NCBI GenBank assembly: GCA_026395295.1
Contig: JAPLYZ010000018.1
Coordinates: forward strand, 1 to 41,869
DNA length: 41,869 bases
Direction of reading: 5' to 3'
Origin: Candidatus Staskawiczbacteria bacterium
Lineage (GTDB): Bacteria > Patescibacteriota > Minisyncoccia > Minisyncoccales > Staskawiczbacteraceae
The translations under genes and the position numbers were made by a program. Positions 24,973 to 34,720 of this stretch are shown in pieces; position 1 is the stretch's first letter, and every line of letters starts with the position of its first letter. The notes beneath the pieces were generated by a model. That model ran no database searches. It had not been told where the DNA came from and worked only from the letters and a program-made list of their open reading frames with translations.

Positions 24973-25878
24973 ATGTCGCCAGAACCAGGAGAAAAAAAGC
25001 AGGAAGAAGTCGAGGTTAATGAACAGGTCAGAGAATACGAAGAAGAAGTGAATAGTGCTTTTAGTAACCTTGAATCTATTGGATTAACTGAAAATAAGGC
25101 GGTTAGGATAAAATTGGTTGGACAGGAAGAAATTGTTTATAAGTCCCCTAGAGAAACATTTATCTCTAAACATGGGGTCGAGTATCACCCCGAGATTATG
25201 AGAGATAAATTCAAGGGAATTCGAGCGCCAATTATTTTTAGCCGACAGTGCGTTCCAAAATATTCTGGCTTTAATACCCCAGAAGGTATGGCTGCTCTTA
25301 AAAGAGATATAGATGCGGCTCGTGTCATCGCATCGTGGGACACTCATTACTCGGTTTTAGATGAGTTCGCGGAAACGGTTCGAGGTAATATGATTTTACG
25401 AGATGAAATTTTTCGGGGTATACCAGATAAGGATGTTTCTGACGGCGTAAGAATGATTAATCTTTGTTCGCAGGGCATCATACACCGTGAATTAGAAAAG
25501 CAACAACTATTCGATTATTTTACAAAAATTCGAGAAGAAGACCCAAAGTTTTTAGCAGATTTTTTGGATTTTTCAGTAAGGATGTGCATAACAACTGGTC
25601 ATAATAGGAGCGAGACATTATTTCAATTATTCAGGGATCAGCCCAACTTATATCAGGGACTAGACCAAGCGCACAAAGATTTCTCTCTGCCTTATCTTTT
25701 TGAAAGGGACTGTGTTCCAAATTGTAAAAAATTAGCAACCGGGGAATGGTATGAAGAAAGAAAAAAAGTATATAAAGAAATTTTTGATGGTATTGGAATG
25801 GATGCTAAAAAAATTCAAAAAACATTAAAGGACGCTGGAAGTGACAGAGAATATTGTCCAGGATTTTTTGATAAATAA
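24973..25878 (+). CDS. Hypothetical protein, no recognised family
   Basis: 301-aa uninterrupted ORF, on strand with neighbours; no recognisable motif. Confidence 0.65.
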   Translation: MSPEPGEKKQEEVEVNEQVREYEEEVNSAFSNLESIGLTENKAVRIKLVGQEEIVYKSPRETFISKHGVEYHPEIMRDKFKGIRAPIIFSRQCVPKYSGFNTPEGMAALKRDIDAARVIASWDTHYSVLDEFAETVRGNMILRDEIFRGIPDKDVSDGVRMINLCSQGIIHRELEKQQLFDYFTKIREEDPKFLADFLDFSVRMCITTGHNRSETLFQLFRDQPNLYQGLDQAHKDFSLPYLFERDCVPNCKKLATGEWYEERKKVYKEIFDGIGMDAKKIQKTLKDAGSDREYCPGFFDK

Positions 25879-25902
25879 TTTTGAAAAAGTTTTAAAATAA
25901 AA

Positions 25903-27150
25903 ATGAGCAAGATTAAAAGCATAATTGCAAAAGAAATTAAAGATTCTCGGGGAAATCCGACGGTTGAAGTTGAGTTGGAAACGGAAAAGGGGAGCTTTAT
26001 TGCTTCAGTTGCTTCTGGCGCATCAACCGGCGAAAATGAGGCGCTGGAATTAAGAGACCCAGATGGGAAAGGAGTTTCTTTGGCAATTAAAAATGTAAAT
26101 AAGGTTATTGCGCCAAAATTAAAGGGCAAAGACGTATTAAACCAAAAGGAGATAGATGGCTTAATGATTGAGCTTGATGGCACTGAAAATAAATCAAAAC
26201 TGGGAGCTAACGCAATTTTACCGGTTTCAGCGGCTGTTTGCCGAGCTGGAGCCGCCTCCAAAAAAGTCCCGTTGTATAGTTATATCTCAGAACTGTCAGC
26301 CGGTCACTCCTACGCGTCGGAGAGTAGGAGTGAAGTTAATGTCCCGCGGGCGATGTTTAACGTTTTAGAGGGAGGAGCGCATGTCCATTCGGAAAAACAC
26401 TTGGATATTCAAGAATTTATGATTGTTCCGCAAAAAAAGACAATGGCCGAAAATTTGGTTTTGTGTAATAAAATTTTTCAGAATCTGCAAGAAATTATTG
26501 AAAAAAGTTTTGGGCAGGTTAAAATGGGTGATGAAGGCGGTTTTGCCCCGGAGATTTCAAAAACAGAGCAAGCTTTGTTTTTGTTGAAAAATGCTATTGG
26601 AAAAGAGGATTGCAAAATTGCGCTGGATTGCGCAGCTTCCCAATTTTTTAAGAACGACAGGTATATATTGGAAGGTCAAGAGTTTACAGACACCGGGCTT
26701 TTGCAATTTTATGAAGACCTTGTAAAAAGTTTTAATGTAATTTCAATTGAGGATCCGTTTGCAGAAGAGGATTGGAATGGTTGGCAACTAATTTCAAATT
26801 CCAAATTCCAAATTTCCAATTTAATGGTTGTGGGCGACGATTTAACTACAACAAATATCAAAAGAATTAAAGAGGCGCACAATAAATTGGCCTGCAATGG
26901 AGTTATTCTAAAACTAAATCAAATTGGAACGGTCTCTGAAACAATAGAAGCTTCAAACATGGCAAAATCGTTTGGGTGGAAGACAATTGTAAGTCACAGG
27001 AGTGGAGAAACAATGGACGATTTTATTGCGGACATGGCAGTTGGCCTGCAGGCAGATTTTTTGAAGGCAGGTTCTCCCGCAAAACCCGAAAGGATGGTAA
27101 AATATAGCAGACTGATGGAAATAGAAAAAGAATTAAATAAGAAAAAATAA
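25903..27150 (+). CDS. eno: Enolase
   Basis: KEIKDSRGNPTVEVELET, GASTGENEALELRD, MGDEGGFAP, SIEDPFAEEDW, VSHRSGETMDDFIADMAV. Confidence 0.95.
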   Translation: MSKIKSIIAKEIKDSRGNPTVEVELETEKGSFIASVASGASTGENEALELRDPDGKGVSLAIKNVNKVIAPKLKGKDVLNQKEIDGLMIELDGTENKSKLGANAILPVSAAVCRAGAASKKVPLYSYISELSAGHSYASESRSEVNVPRAMFNVLEGGAHVHSEKHLDIQEFMIVPQKKTMAENLVLCNKIFQNLQEIIEKSFGQVKMGDEGGFAPEISKTEQALFLLKNAIGKEDCKIALDCAASQFFKNDRYILEGQEFTDTGLLQFYEDLVKSFNVISIEDPFAEEDWNGWQLISNSKFQISNLMVVGDDLTTTNIKRIKEAHNKLACNGVILKLNQIGTVSETIEASNMAKSFGWKTIVSHRSGETMDDFIADMAVGLQADFLKAGSPAKPERMVKYSRLMEIEKELNKKK

Positions 27151-27151
27151 T

Positions 27152-27745
27152 ATGGCTAAATTATTTTTACAGCGCCATCTGAAATCACAGTGGAACCTGG
27201 AAAACAAATTTACGGGATGGACAGATGTGCCTCTTTGCCAAGAAGGAGTTGAAAGTGCGAAAACAGCCGCAGAAAAACTTGTTGATTTAAAAATTGATAA
27301 AGTTTATACGTCGCCCTTGATTAGAAACAGAGAAACAGTTTCTTTGATACTGAAAAATTTAGGAAAAGAAAAATTGCCTGTCATTTTTGATAAAGCTCTA
27401 GATGAAAGAAATTACGGAGAGTTGCAAGGATTAAACAAAGATGAAGTTAGAAAACAATATGGTCAAGAGCAGGTTCGTTTGTGGCGAAGAAGCTTTGATA
27501 TAGCCCCGCCGGGCGGTGAATCACTGAAAGATGTGTGCAAGAGGACAATTCCATTTTACAAAAAGTATATTGAGAAAGATTTGAAGGCCGGCAAAAATGT
27601 TTTGGTTGTTGCCAGCCACAACAGCCTTAGGGCGATTGTAAAATACGTTGAAAAAATATCTGACGAGAAAATAATTGATTTGGAGTTGCCATTTGGAGCA
27701 TTGGTAAAATATCAATTTGACAACAACCAATATAATAAAATATAA
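27152..27745 (+). CDS. gpmA: Phosphoglycerate mutase (2,3-BPG-dependent type)
   Basis: FLQRHLKSQWNLENKFTGWTDVPLCQEG, YTSPLIRNRETVSLIL, LDERNYGELQGLNKDEV, PPGGESLKDVCKR. Confidence 0.88.
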   Translation: MAKLFLQRHLKSQWNLENKFTGWTDVPLCQEGVESAKTAAEKLVDLKIDKVYTSPLIRNRETVSLILKNLGKEKLPVIFDKALDERNYGELQGLNKDEVRKQYGQEQVRLWRRSFDIAPPGGESLKDVCKRTIPFYKKYIEKDLKAGKNVLVVASHNSLRAIVKYVEKISDEKIIDLELPFGALVKYQFDNNQYNKI

Positions 27746-27774
27746 TTAACAATTAAAATTAAAAATAAAAAAAC

Positions 27775-28848
27775 ATGTCAAAATTTAGTTTTTTGAAAAA
27801 AATGAATAGGAATACTATTCTTGTTGGTGTGGCAATAATCGGCATTATAATAACCGGTGTTTTAATTTTTGTTCAATCAAATAAGGGATTTTCTTTGCCA
27901 AATATTTTTGGAATGTCAGACAGCCAAATTGGCAAAAAGGCGATTGACTACATAAATAACAATCAGCTTTCACAGACGCCGGTTACTCTTGGCGGAGTTT
28001 CTGAGGAATCGGGGATGGTTAAAATAAAAGTTAAGATTGGAACCAGAGAAGTTGATTCTTATGCGACGAAAGACGGAAAACTTTTATTTCCTTCTGCCAT
28101 TGATATGAACAAAGGTAATGTGGCAGCCAGCAACACCCCTAAAACACCCGCAACTGTCGCAAAAAATGACAAGCCATCATTGGAGGCGTTCGTTGTCAGC
28201 AGTTGTCCTTATGGGTTGCAAATGCAGAGAGCTGTTACTGACGCTGTAAAAAATGCGCCGGCTTTAGCCTCTAATGTTGTGATAAGATATATTGGGTCTA
28301 TTTCAGCTGGTAAAATATATTCAATGCACGATTCAGATTCTTCCGGAAATCCAATTCCAAACGGTCCCGAAGCAAAGGAAAATTTGAGGCAGATTTGTAT
28401 AAGACAAGAACAACCTGCAAAGTTTTGGAATTATCTTTCATGTTATATGAAAAAAGCTTCCGGCACTTTGCCTAATGGTATGCCGCTTGGTGACACTAAC
28501 GGATGCTTAACTTCCACTGGCGTTGACACAACCAGCTTGAGCTCGTGCATGTCAGATTCAAGCAGGGGATTAGCTTATGCCAAAAAAGATTTCGATCTCG
28601 GTACAAAATATAATGTTTCAGGTTCGCCAACTTTAGTTTTAAACGGAACCACAATTTCAGAGTCCAATTATGGAGGAAGGTCGTCTGACGGAGTTAAATC
28701 AATGGTTTGCGCCGGTTTTAATACAAAGGCCGGTTTTTGCTCAACAAAGCTGAATACAACGCCGGCAGCAGTTTCTTTTTCAGCCACTTATGCCGATGCA
28801 ACGGGAGCAGGCTCCTCTGGCAACGCTAACACTCAGTGCGGAAGTTAA
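27775..28848 (+). CDS. Membrane-anchored thioredoxin-fold protein (DsbA/thioredoxin-like)
   Basis: N-terminal TM NTILVGVAIIGIIITGVLIFV; LEAFVVSSCPYGLQMQRAV; C-terminal YNVSGSPTLVLNG. Confidence 0.7.
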   Translation: MSKFSFLKKMNRNTILVGVAIIGIIITGVLIFVQSNKGFSLPNIFGMSDSQIGKKAIDYINNNQLSQTPVTLGGVSEESGMVKIKVKIGTREVDSYATKDGKLLFPSAIDMNKGNVAASNTPKTPATVAKNDKPSLEAFVVSSCPYGLQMQRAVTDAVKNAPALASNVVIRYIGSISAGKIYSMHDSDSSGNPIPNGPEAKENLRQICIRQEQPAKFWNYLSCYMKKASGTLPNGMPLGDTNGCLTSTGVDTTSLSSCMSDSSRGLAYAKKDFDLGTKYNVSGSPTLVLNGTTISESNYGGRSSDGVKSMVCAGFNTKAGFCSTKLNTTPAAVSFSATYADATGAGSSGNANTQCGS

Positions 28849-28869
28849 TTTTAATGCGCCTAAAACAAA

Positions 28870-29109
28870 ATGACCAAAATATATTCTACGCCAACCTGTG
28901 TTTATTGCAAAACATTAAAGGGATACTTTAAGAAAAACGGAATTGAGTTTGAAGACATCGACATATCAAAAGACGAACAACAGCTTCAAAAAATGATAAA
29001 GGACTCCGGGCAAATGGGAGTTCCCGTGGTTGACATAGACGGTCAAATTATAATTGGTTTCGACAAAGCGAAGATAGATACATTATTAAAAATAAACCAA
29101 AAAGCATGA
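28870..29109 (+). CDS. Glutaredoxin-like protein
   Basis: [34 protein letters not shown]...[17 protein letters not shown]. Confidence 0.92.
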   Translation: MTKIYSTPTCVYCKTLKGYFKKNGIEFEDIDISKDEQQLQKMIKDSGQMGVPVVDIDGQIIIGFDKAKIDTLLKINQKA

Positions 29110-30071
29110 TAAAAGTTGCAATCAACGGTTTCGGCCGAATAGGCCGACAGGTTTTTAAAAAAATTGAAGAGTCGCACCCCGACTTGGAGGTTGTGGCAAT
29201 AAACGATCTGACCGATAAAGAAACATTAGAACATCTTTTGAGGCACGATTCAAATTATGGCAGGTATGACAAGAAAATTTCTATTCCCATATTTGCCGAA
29301 AAAGATCCGGAAAAATTGCCGTGGAAAACCTTAAAAATAGATATTGTCTTAGAGTGTACTGGTTTTTTTACAGATGACGTTGGCGCCAGAAAGCACATAA
29401 AGGCCGGAGCAAAAAAAGTTATTGTTTCAGCTCCCTGCAAAGATTTACCGGGATTTGTTTTGGGAGTTAACGCTGAGACTTTCGACTCCAAAAAAGTTGA
29501 TATAATGGACATGGGTTCTTGCACAACTAATTGTTTAGCTCCAATTGCCAAGGTCTTGAACGATGAGTTTGGGATTGTGAAAGGATTTATGACAACAGTC
29601 CATAGCTATACAAACGACCAAAAAATTCTTGATTTGCCTCATAAAGATTTGAGACGCGCCAGAGCTGCCGGGATGAACATAATTCCAACATCAACGGGAG
29701 CCGCCAGAGCTATTGGCAAAATGATTCCGGAGCTAAACGGGAAATTAGATGGAATTGCTATGCGGGTTCCAACTCCAACTGTTTCTGTTTTAGACTTAAT
29801 TGTTGAAGTTAAAAAACCAACGACAAAAGATGAGGTCAATAAAGCTTTTAAAAAAGCCGCTTCATTAAAGAATTTTAAAGGAATTTTGAGAGTGGAAGAG
29901 GAACCGCTGGTTTCAATGGACTTTAAGGGAGACACTTATTCCTCTATTGTTGACGCCGAAGAGACAATGGTAAAAGATAACTTGGTGAAAGTTGTGGCGT
30001 GGTATGACAATGAATGGGGTTACTCTTGCCGACTCGCCGAGTTTGCGGAGTTCGTGGGAAAGAAGTTGTAA
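29106..30071 (+). CDS. gap: Glyceraldehyde-3-phosphate dehydrogenase
   Basis: [59 protein letters not shown]. Confidence 0.96.
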   Translation: MIKVAINGFGRIGRQVFKKIEESHPDLEVVAINDLTDKETLEHLLRHDSNYGRYDKKISIPIFAEKDPEKLPWKTLKIDIVLECTGFFTDDVGARKHIKAGAKKVIVSAPCKDLPGFVLGVNAETFDSKKVDIMDMGSCTTNCLAPIAKVLNDEFGIVKGFMTTVHSYTNDQKILDLPHKDLRRARAAGMNIIPTSTGAARAIGKMIPELNGKLDGIAMRVPTPTVSVLDLIVEVKKPTTKDEVNKAFKKAASLKNFKGILRVEEEPLVSMDFKGDTYSSIVDAEETMVKDNLVKVVAWYDNEWGYSCRLAEFAEFVGKKL

Positions 30072-30076
30072 AATCT

Positions 30077-30107
30077 AAAAGCACCTTCCTTGGTGCTTTT
30101 TTGTTTT
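30077..30107 (+). terminator. Rho-independent terminator after gap
   Basis: AAAAGCACC-TTCCTT-GGTGCTTTTTTG. Confidence 0.85.
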
Positions 30108-30133
30108 TTTAAAAAGTGATATAATAATTTAAT

Positions 30134-30715
30134 ATGTGGAAAAAACAAAAAATTGTAATACCGATAGAAATTTCGGCAAGGCACTGCCACTTGTCAAAAA
30201 CAGATTTAGAAAAACTTTTTGGCGAATCATACGAGCTTAAAAAAATAAAGCAGCTTTCTGCTTCTGCTGATTTTGCTTGCGAAGAAAAGATTATTTTACA
30301 AGTAGGTTCTAAAAAATTTGAGAATGTCAGAGTGGTGGGACCGTTAAGAAGCCAAACACAAGTTGAAATATCCTTAACAGATGCCATTGGGTCGGGGGTA
30401 GTGCCTCCAATTAGGCTGTCGGGCAATCTGGAGGGGTCTTCTGAAATTAAAATTACAGGTCCCAATGGAGAAGTTGAGTTGCAGGAAGGGTTGATTATCG
30501 CGAAGAGGCATATCCATTGTGCGACATATGAGGCAAAAAAATATAAATTAAAACATGGCGATGTTGTTTCTGTAAGAGTTGGAGGAGAAAGGCCGGTTGT
30601 TTTTGAGGATGTAGCGGTGAGAGTGAAGGATGATTATAGGCTCTGTTTGCACCTAGACACCGACGAGGGCAATGCCGCCGGAATTAATAAAAAAGGCGAA
30701 GGAGAAATAGTGTAA
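30134..30715 (+). CDS. pduL: PduL-like phosphate acyltransferase (phosphotransacetylase)
   Basis: IPIEISARHCHLSKTDLEKLFG, GPLRSQTQVEISLTDA, IIAKRHIHCATYEAKKYKLKHGDVVSVRV. Confidence 0.9.
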   Translation: MWKKQKIVIPIEISARHCHLSKTDLEKLFGESYELKKIKQLSASADFACEEKIILQVGSKKFENVRVVGPLRSQTQVEISLTDAIGSGVVPPIRLSGNLEGSSEIKITGPNGEVELQEGLIIAKRHIHCATYEAKKYKLKHGDVVSVRVGGERPVVFEDVAVRVKDDYRLCLHLDTDEGNAAGINKKGEGEIV

Positions 30716-30718
30716 AAC

Positions 30719-31759
30719 ATGATTTTAGTACTAAATTGTGGCTCACAATCAATCAAGTGGAAAGTTTTTAACAATGGCTTAAAGGTTGTCAACAAAGGCA
30801 AGTGCGAGATTTTGGATTCGCTTGATTTTGAAAAAATATTAGCCGGCGAATTGAGTAAAATTAAAGAGGATATTTCAATGGTGGGGCACAGGGTTGTGCA
30901 CGGAAAAGATATTTTTAGAGAACCCGTTGAAATTACAAATGAAAATATAAAGGAATTGGAAAAGTTGAGCTGTTTAGATCCTTTGCATAATCCTTTTAAT
31001 GTTTTAGGGATAAAAACTTGTCAGAAGATTTTTCTGGGAGTCCCGCAGATTGCGGTTTTTGACACAGAATTTTTCAAAGATTTACCGGAAGTGGCTTACA
31101 CCTATGGTTTGCCTGCAGAGGTTGTAAAAGAGTTCGGATTCAAACGCTATGGTTTTCATGGAATTTCTCATGAATATGTCGCCGGGCAGGCGGTGGAAAA
31201 AGTAAAAAAACCGTTCGAGAAGTTAAAAATAATTACATGCCATCTTGGCGGAGGAGCGAGTATTACAGCAATTAGAAATGGTAAAGTAGTTGACACTTCA
31301 ATGGGTTTTACTCCTATGCAGGGATTGGTTATGATGACCAGAGCTGGAGATATGGATTCTGGTATTGTGTTAGATCTTGCGCAAAAATTTGGCGCGGAAA
31401 AGACCGATGATATTTTGAATAAAGAATCCGGCGTTAAAGGAATTTGTGGCGAAGGAGAAATGCTGAAAGTTTTATCCCGCCTCGAGCGGGACCCCTCTGT
31501 GGCGGGGGAAAAAAATAAATATCAGTTGGCATTAGATGTTTTTGTCTATTCAATTCAAAAATATATTGGGAGTTATTTTGCAATTTTGGGTGGGTGCGAT
31601 ATTTTGGTTTTTACCGGCGCGATTGGCTCTGGCTCTGCTAAAATAAGAAGTATGATAACCAAAAATTTGAATATATTAAAGAAAACTAGAATATTGGCGA
31701 TTGAGACAGATGAAGAGCTGGCAATTGCAACAAAAATTTTGGAATATGGAAAAAAGTAA
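30719..31759 (+). CDS. ackA: Acetate kinase
   Basis: ILVLNCGSQSIKWKVF, GHRVVHG, DPLHNP, KRYGFHGISHEYV, HLGGGASITAIRNGKVVDTSMGFTPMQGLVMMTRAGDMDSG, VFTGAIGSGS. Confidence 0.95.
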   Translation: MILVLNCGSQSIKWKVFNNGLKVVNKGKCEILDSLDFEKILAGELSKIKEDISMVGHRVVHGKDIFREPVEITNENIKELEKLSCLDPLHNPFNVLGIKTCQKIFLGVPQIAVFDTEFFKDLPEVAYTYGLPAEVVKEFGFKRYGFHGISHEYVAGQAVEKVKKPFEKLKIITCHLGGGASITAIRNGKVVDTSMGFTPMQGLVMMTRAGDMDSGIVLDLAQKFGAEKTDDILNKESGVKGICGEGEMLKVLSRLERDPSVAGEKNKYQLALDVFVYSIQKYIGSYFAILGGCDILVFTGAIGSGSAKIRSMITKNLNILKKTRILAIETDEELAIATKILEYGKK

Positions 31760-32264
31760 ATTTAAATTTGAAAAAGAAAAATCTTTTACGATAATAGAGC
31801 TTATTGTGGTAATTGCTATTATCGCTGTTTTGTCGGCAGTTGTTTTAACAAATGTTAATGGTTACATGGCAAAAGCAAGAGATGCCAGAAGAATTGCGGA
31901 CATGCGCAATATCCATCAAGCATTGCTTTTGTACCAAGCTCAATATGGTTGCGTGCCATACACAGGAAATGTAGGTACTCATTGCGGAGTAGCTGAAGGA
32001 ACTTACACTAAGCGTGATGCCGGCGGTTGGGATTTTAGTTCACAAGGAACAATATCAGATTTTATGGGTTTTCTGAAAACAGCCGGAATTATGACTAAGG
32101 TGCCGGTAGATCCTATAAACACAGGTACTGGTGAAAGTGGAAATTATACTTATCAGTATTATTGCTATCCTGGTCTTGGGCCTACTTTAGCATACTATAC
32201 CGAATCCGGCGGTTGGTCTCAAAAATATGAATTGAACCAAGATTCAAGTTTTACCTGTAAATAA
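31746..32264 (+). CDS. Type IV prepilin-like protein
   Basis: KEKSFTIIELIVVIAIIAVLSAVVLTNVNGYMAKARDARRIADMRNI; start overlaps the ackA end. Confidence 0.88.
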   Translation: MEKSKFKFEKEKSFTIIELIVVIAIIAVLSAVVLTNVNGYMAKARDARRIADMRNIHQALLLYQAQYGCVPYTGNVGTHCGVAEGTYTKRDAGGWDFSSQGTISDFMGFLKTAGIMTKVPVDPINTGTGESGNYTYQYYCYPGLGPTLAYYTESGGWSQKYELNQDSSFTCK

Positions 32265-32301
32265 AAATATAAATAATTTATAAAATTAAAAAATAAACAC
32301 T

Positions 32302-34683
32302 ATGAAAAATATACTTTGGTTCAATGAAATTGGAATAGAAGACGTGCCACGAGTTGGCGGGAAAAATGCCTCTTTGGGCGAGATGACAAAGGCAGTGGTG
32401 TCTAAGGGAGTCAATGTGCCCTTTGGTTTTGCTACAACAGCCGAAGCATATTTTAATTTTCTAACAACAACCGGATTAGATAAGAAAATTGAGGAGGTTT
32501 TGAAAGACTTAGATTTTCATAACTTAAAACAACTGGCGCAAAAAGGAAAAGAGGTAAGAGATCTTATTATAGAATCGCAACTGCCGAAGGAATTATCAGA
32601 CGAAATTGTTTTAGCCTACAAAAAATTATCTGAAAGATATGGTTTGCCGGCGACCGATGTTGCCGTTCGTTCTTCGGCGACCGCAGAGGATCTTCCCGGG
32701 GCCAGTTTCGCAGGTCAGCAAGAAACATATCTGAATATTGTTGGCCCTGAAAATGTTTTAGAATCTGTGAAAAAATGTTTTGCTTCGCTTTTTACCGACA
32801 GAGCCATTGTTTACAGGCAGGAAATGGGATTTTCTCATACAAAAGTTGGTTTATCTGCCGGAGTGCAAAAAATGGTCAGGTCTGATTTGGGAGCTTCGGG
32901 CGTAATGTTTTCTTGCGATACAGAATCCGGGTTTGGAGATGTTGTTTTGATAAATGCAAGTTATGGATTGGGTGAAAATGTTGTGCAAGGCAGGGTTGAG
33001 CCTGACCAGTATTATGTTTTTGAAACAACCCTGAAAAAAGGTTTTAAGCCCGTGATAGAAAAAAAGATTGGCTCGAAATTAGTGAAAATGGTTTACACTC
33101 AGAACCCGAAGGTGCCTACAAAAAATATAGCAACAATTAAAAAAGAAAGAGAAAATTTTGTTTTGAGCAATGAAGAAATATTAAGTCTGGCAAAATGGTC
33201 AATGATTGTTGAGGAGCACTACAAAAAATCAATGGATATGGAATGGGCAAAAGATGGCCGAGACGGAAAACTATATATTGTGCAGGCGAGACCGGAAACA
33301 GTTCAAAGCAGAAAAAACTTAAAAGTTTTGGAAAACTACGTTATAGATACAGCCAGGGTTAAAAAAGTTGTGGCAAACGGAATGAGCGTGGGAAGCAAAA
33401 TCGGCTCGGGAAAAGCGAACAAAATAATGAGTGTGAAAGATATTGAAAAGTTTAAGAAAGGGGAGGTTTTGGTAACAAGAGCAACTGACCCTGATTGGGT
33501 GCCGGCAATGAAGTTGGCCTCGGCCATTGTTACAGACTCCGGAGGAAGAACTTGCCACGCCGCAATTGTGGGCAGAGAATTGGGTGTGCCGGTAATTGTA
33601 GGCTCGGAAAATGGAACTAAAATTATAAAACAAGGACAAGAAATTACGATTGATTGCTCGCAAGGAGAGGAAGGCAAAATTTACGAGGGAATAATTCCTT
33701 TTACAATTAAAAAAACAGACATTTCCAATATTCCCGACACGAAAACAAAAATTTTGATGAACGTCGGCGAGCCGTCAAATGCTTTTACTCTAAGCTTTAT
33801 ACCAAATGACGGCGTTGGTTTAGCTCGCGAGGAATTTATAATAGCCAATGAGATAAAAGTTCATCCTAACGCTTTGATAAATTATAAATCGTTGAAGCCG
33901 GCATTAAAAAAGAAGATTGACTCGGCAACTTTGGGATACGACGATAAAGTCCAGTTTTATGTGGACAAATTAGCCGAGGGAATAGGGAGAATTGGAGCTG
34001 CCTTTTATCCAAAACCGGTGATTGTCAGGTTTTCTGATTTTAAGACCAACGAGTATCGCTCGCTGGTTGGCGGAGAGCTTTACGAGCCACAAGAGGAAAA
34101 CCCTATGATTGGTTTTCGCGGGGCTTCCAGATATTACGACAAAAAATTTAAAGACGCGTTTGTTTTAGAGTGCAAAGCAATGAACAAAGTCCGAGAAGAA
34201 TTTGGTTTAGATAATGTTATTCCCATGGTTCCATTTTGCCGGACACTGGATGAAGGCAGAAAAGTTGCGCAGATTATAAGAGAAAATAACGTTAAGGGGA
34301 AAATTTATGTCATGTGCGAAATTCCTGCCAATGTTATTTTGGCCGAAAAGTTTCTAGAAATTTTTGATGGGTTTTCAATTGGTTCTAACGATCTCACTCA
34401 GCTTACTTTAGGATTAGACAGAGATAACTCAAACTTATCGGCAATCGGCAACGAAAAGAACGAGGCAGTGAAAGAGCTTATTGAAGAAGCCATAAAAGTA
34501 TGTCAGAATAACAATAAATACATAGGCATATGCGGCCAGGGGCCCAGCGATTTCCCGGATTTCGCCCAGTTTTTGGTAGAACTTGGCATTGAATCAATTT
34601 CGTTAAACCCGGACTCTGTTCTAAAAACTAAAATCGCCATCGCCGAAACCGAAAATAAACTATTACAGAAATCCAATCAATAA
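32302..34683 (+). CDS. ppsA: Phosphoenolpyruvate synthase
   Basis: GGKNASLGEM, AVRSSATAEDLPGASFAGQQETYLN, DSGGRTCHAAIVGRELGVPVIVG, GFSIGSNDLTQLTLGLDRD, CGQGPSD. Confidence 0.95.
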   Translation: MKNILWFNEIGIEDVPRVGGKNASLGEMTKAVVSKGVNVPFGFATTAEAYFNFLTTTGLDKKIEEVLKDLDFHNLKQLAQKGKEVRDLIIESQLPKELSDEIVLAYKKLSERYGLPATDVAVRSSATAEDLPGASFAGQQETYLNIVGPENVLESVKKCFASLFTDRAIVYRQEMGFSHTKVGLSAGVQKMVRSDLGASGVMFSCDTESGFGDVVLINASYGLGENVVQGRVEPDQYYVFETTLKKGFKPVIEKKIGSKLVKMVYTQNPKVPTKNIATIKKERENFVLSNEEILSLAKWSMIVEEHYKKSMDMEWAKDGRDGKLYIVQARPETVQSRKNLKVLENYVIDTARVKKVVANGMSVGSKIGSGKANKIMSVKDIEKFKKGEVLVTRATDPDWVPAMKLASAIVTDSGGRTCHAAIVGRELGVPVIVGSENGTKIIKQGQEITIDCSQGEEGKIYEGIIPFTIKKTDISNIPDTKTKILMNVGEPSNAFTLSFIPNDGVGLAREEFIIANEIKVHPNALINYKSLKPALKKKIDSATLGYDDKVQFYVDKLAEGIGRIGAAFYPKPVIVRFSDFKTNEYRSLVGGELYEPQEENPMIGFRGASRYYDKKFKDAFVLECKAMNKVREEFGLDNVIPMVPFCRTLDEGRKVAQIIRENNVKGKIYVMCEIPANVILAEKFLEIFDGFSIGSNDLTQLTLGLDRDNSNLSAIGNEKNEAVKELIEEAIKVCQNNNKYIGICGQGPSDFPDFAQFLVELGIESISLNPDSVLKTKIAIAETENKLLQKSNQ

Positions 34684-34688
34684 TAAAC

Positions 34689-34714
34689 GTTCCTATGCAT
34701 AGGTGCATAGGAAC
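34689..34714. promoter_or_regulatory. Perfect 11-bp inverted repeat 6 nt upstream of TrpR-like paralog 2
   Basis: GTTCCTATGCA-TAGG-TGCATAGGAAC. Confidence 0.75.
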
Positions 34715-34720
34715 AAGCGT

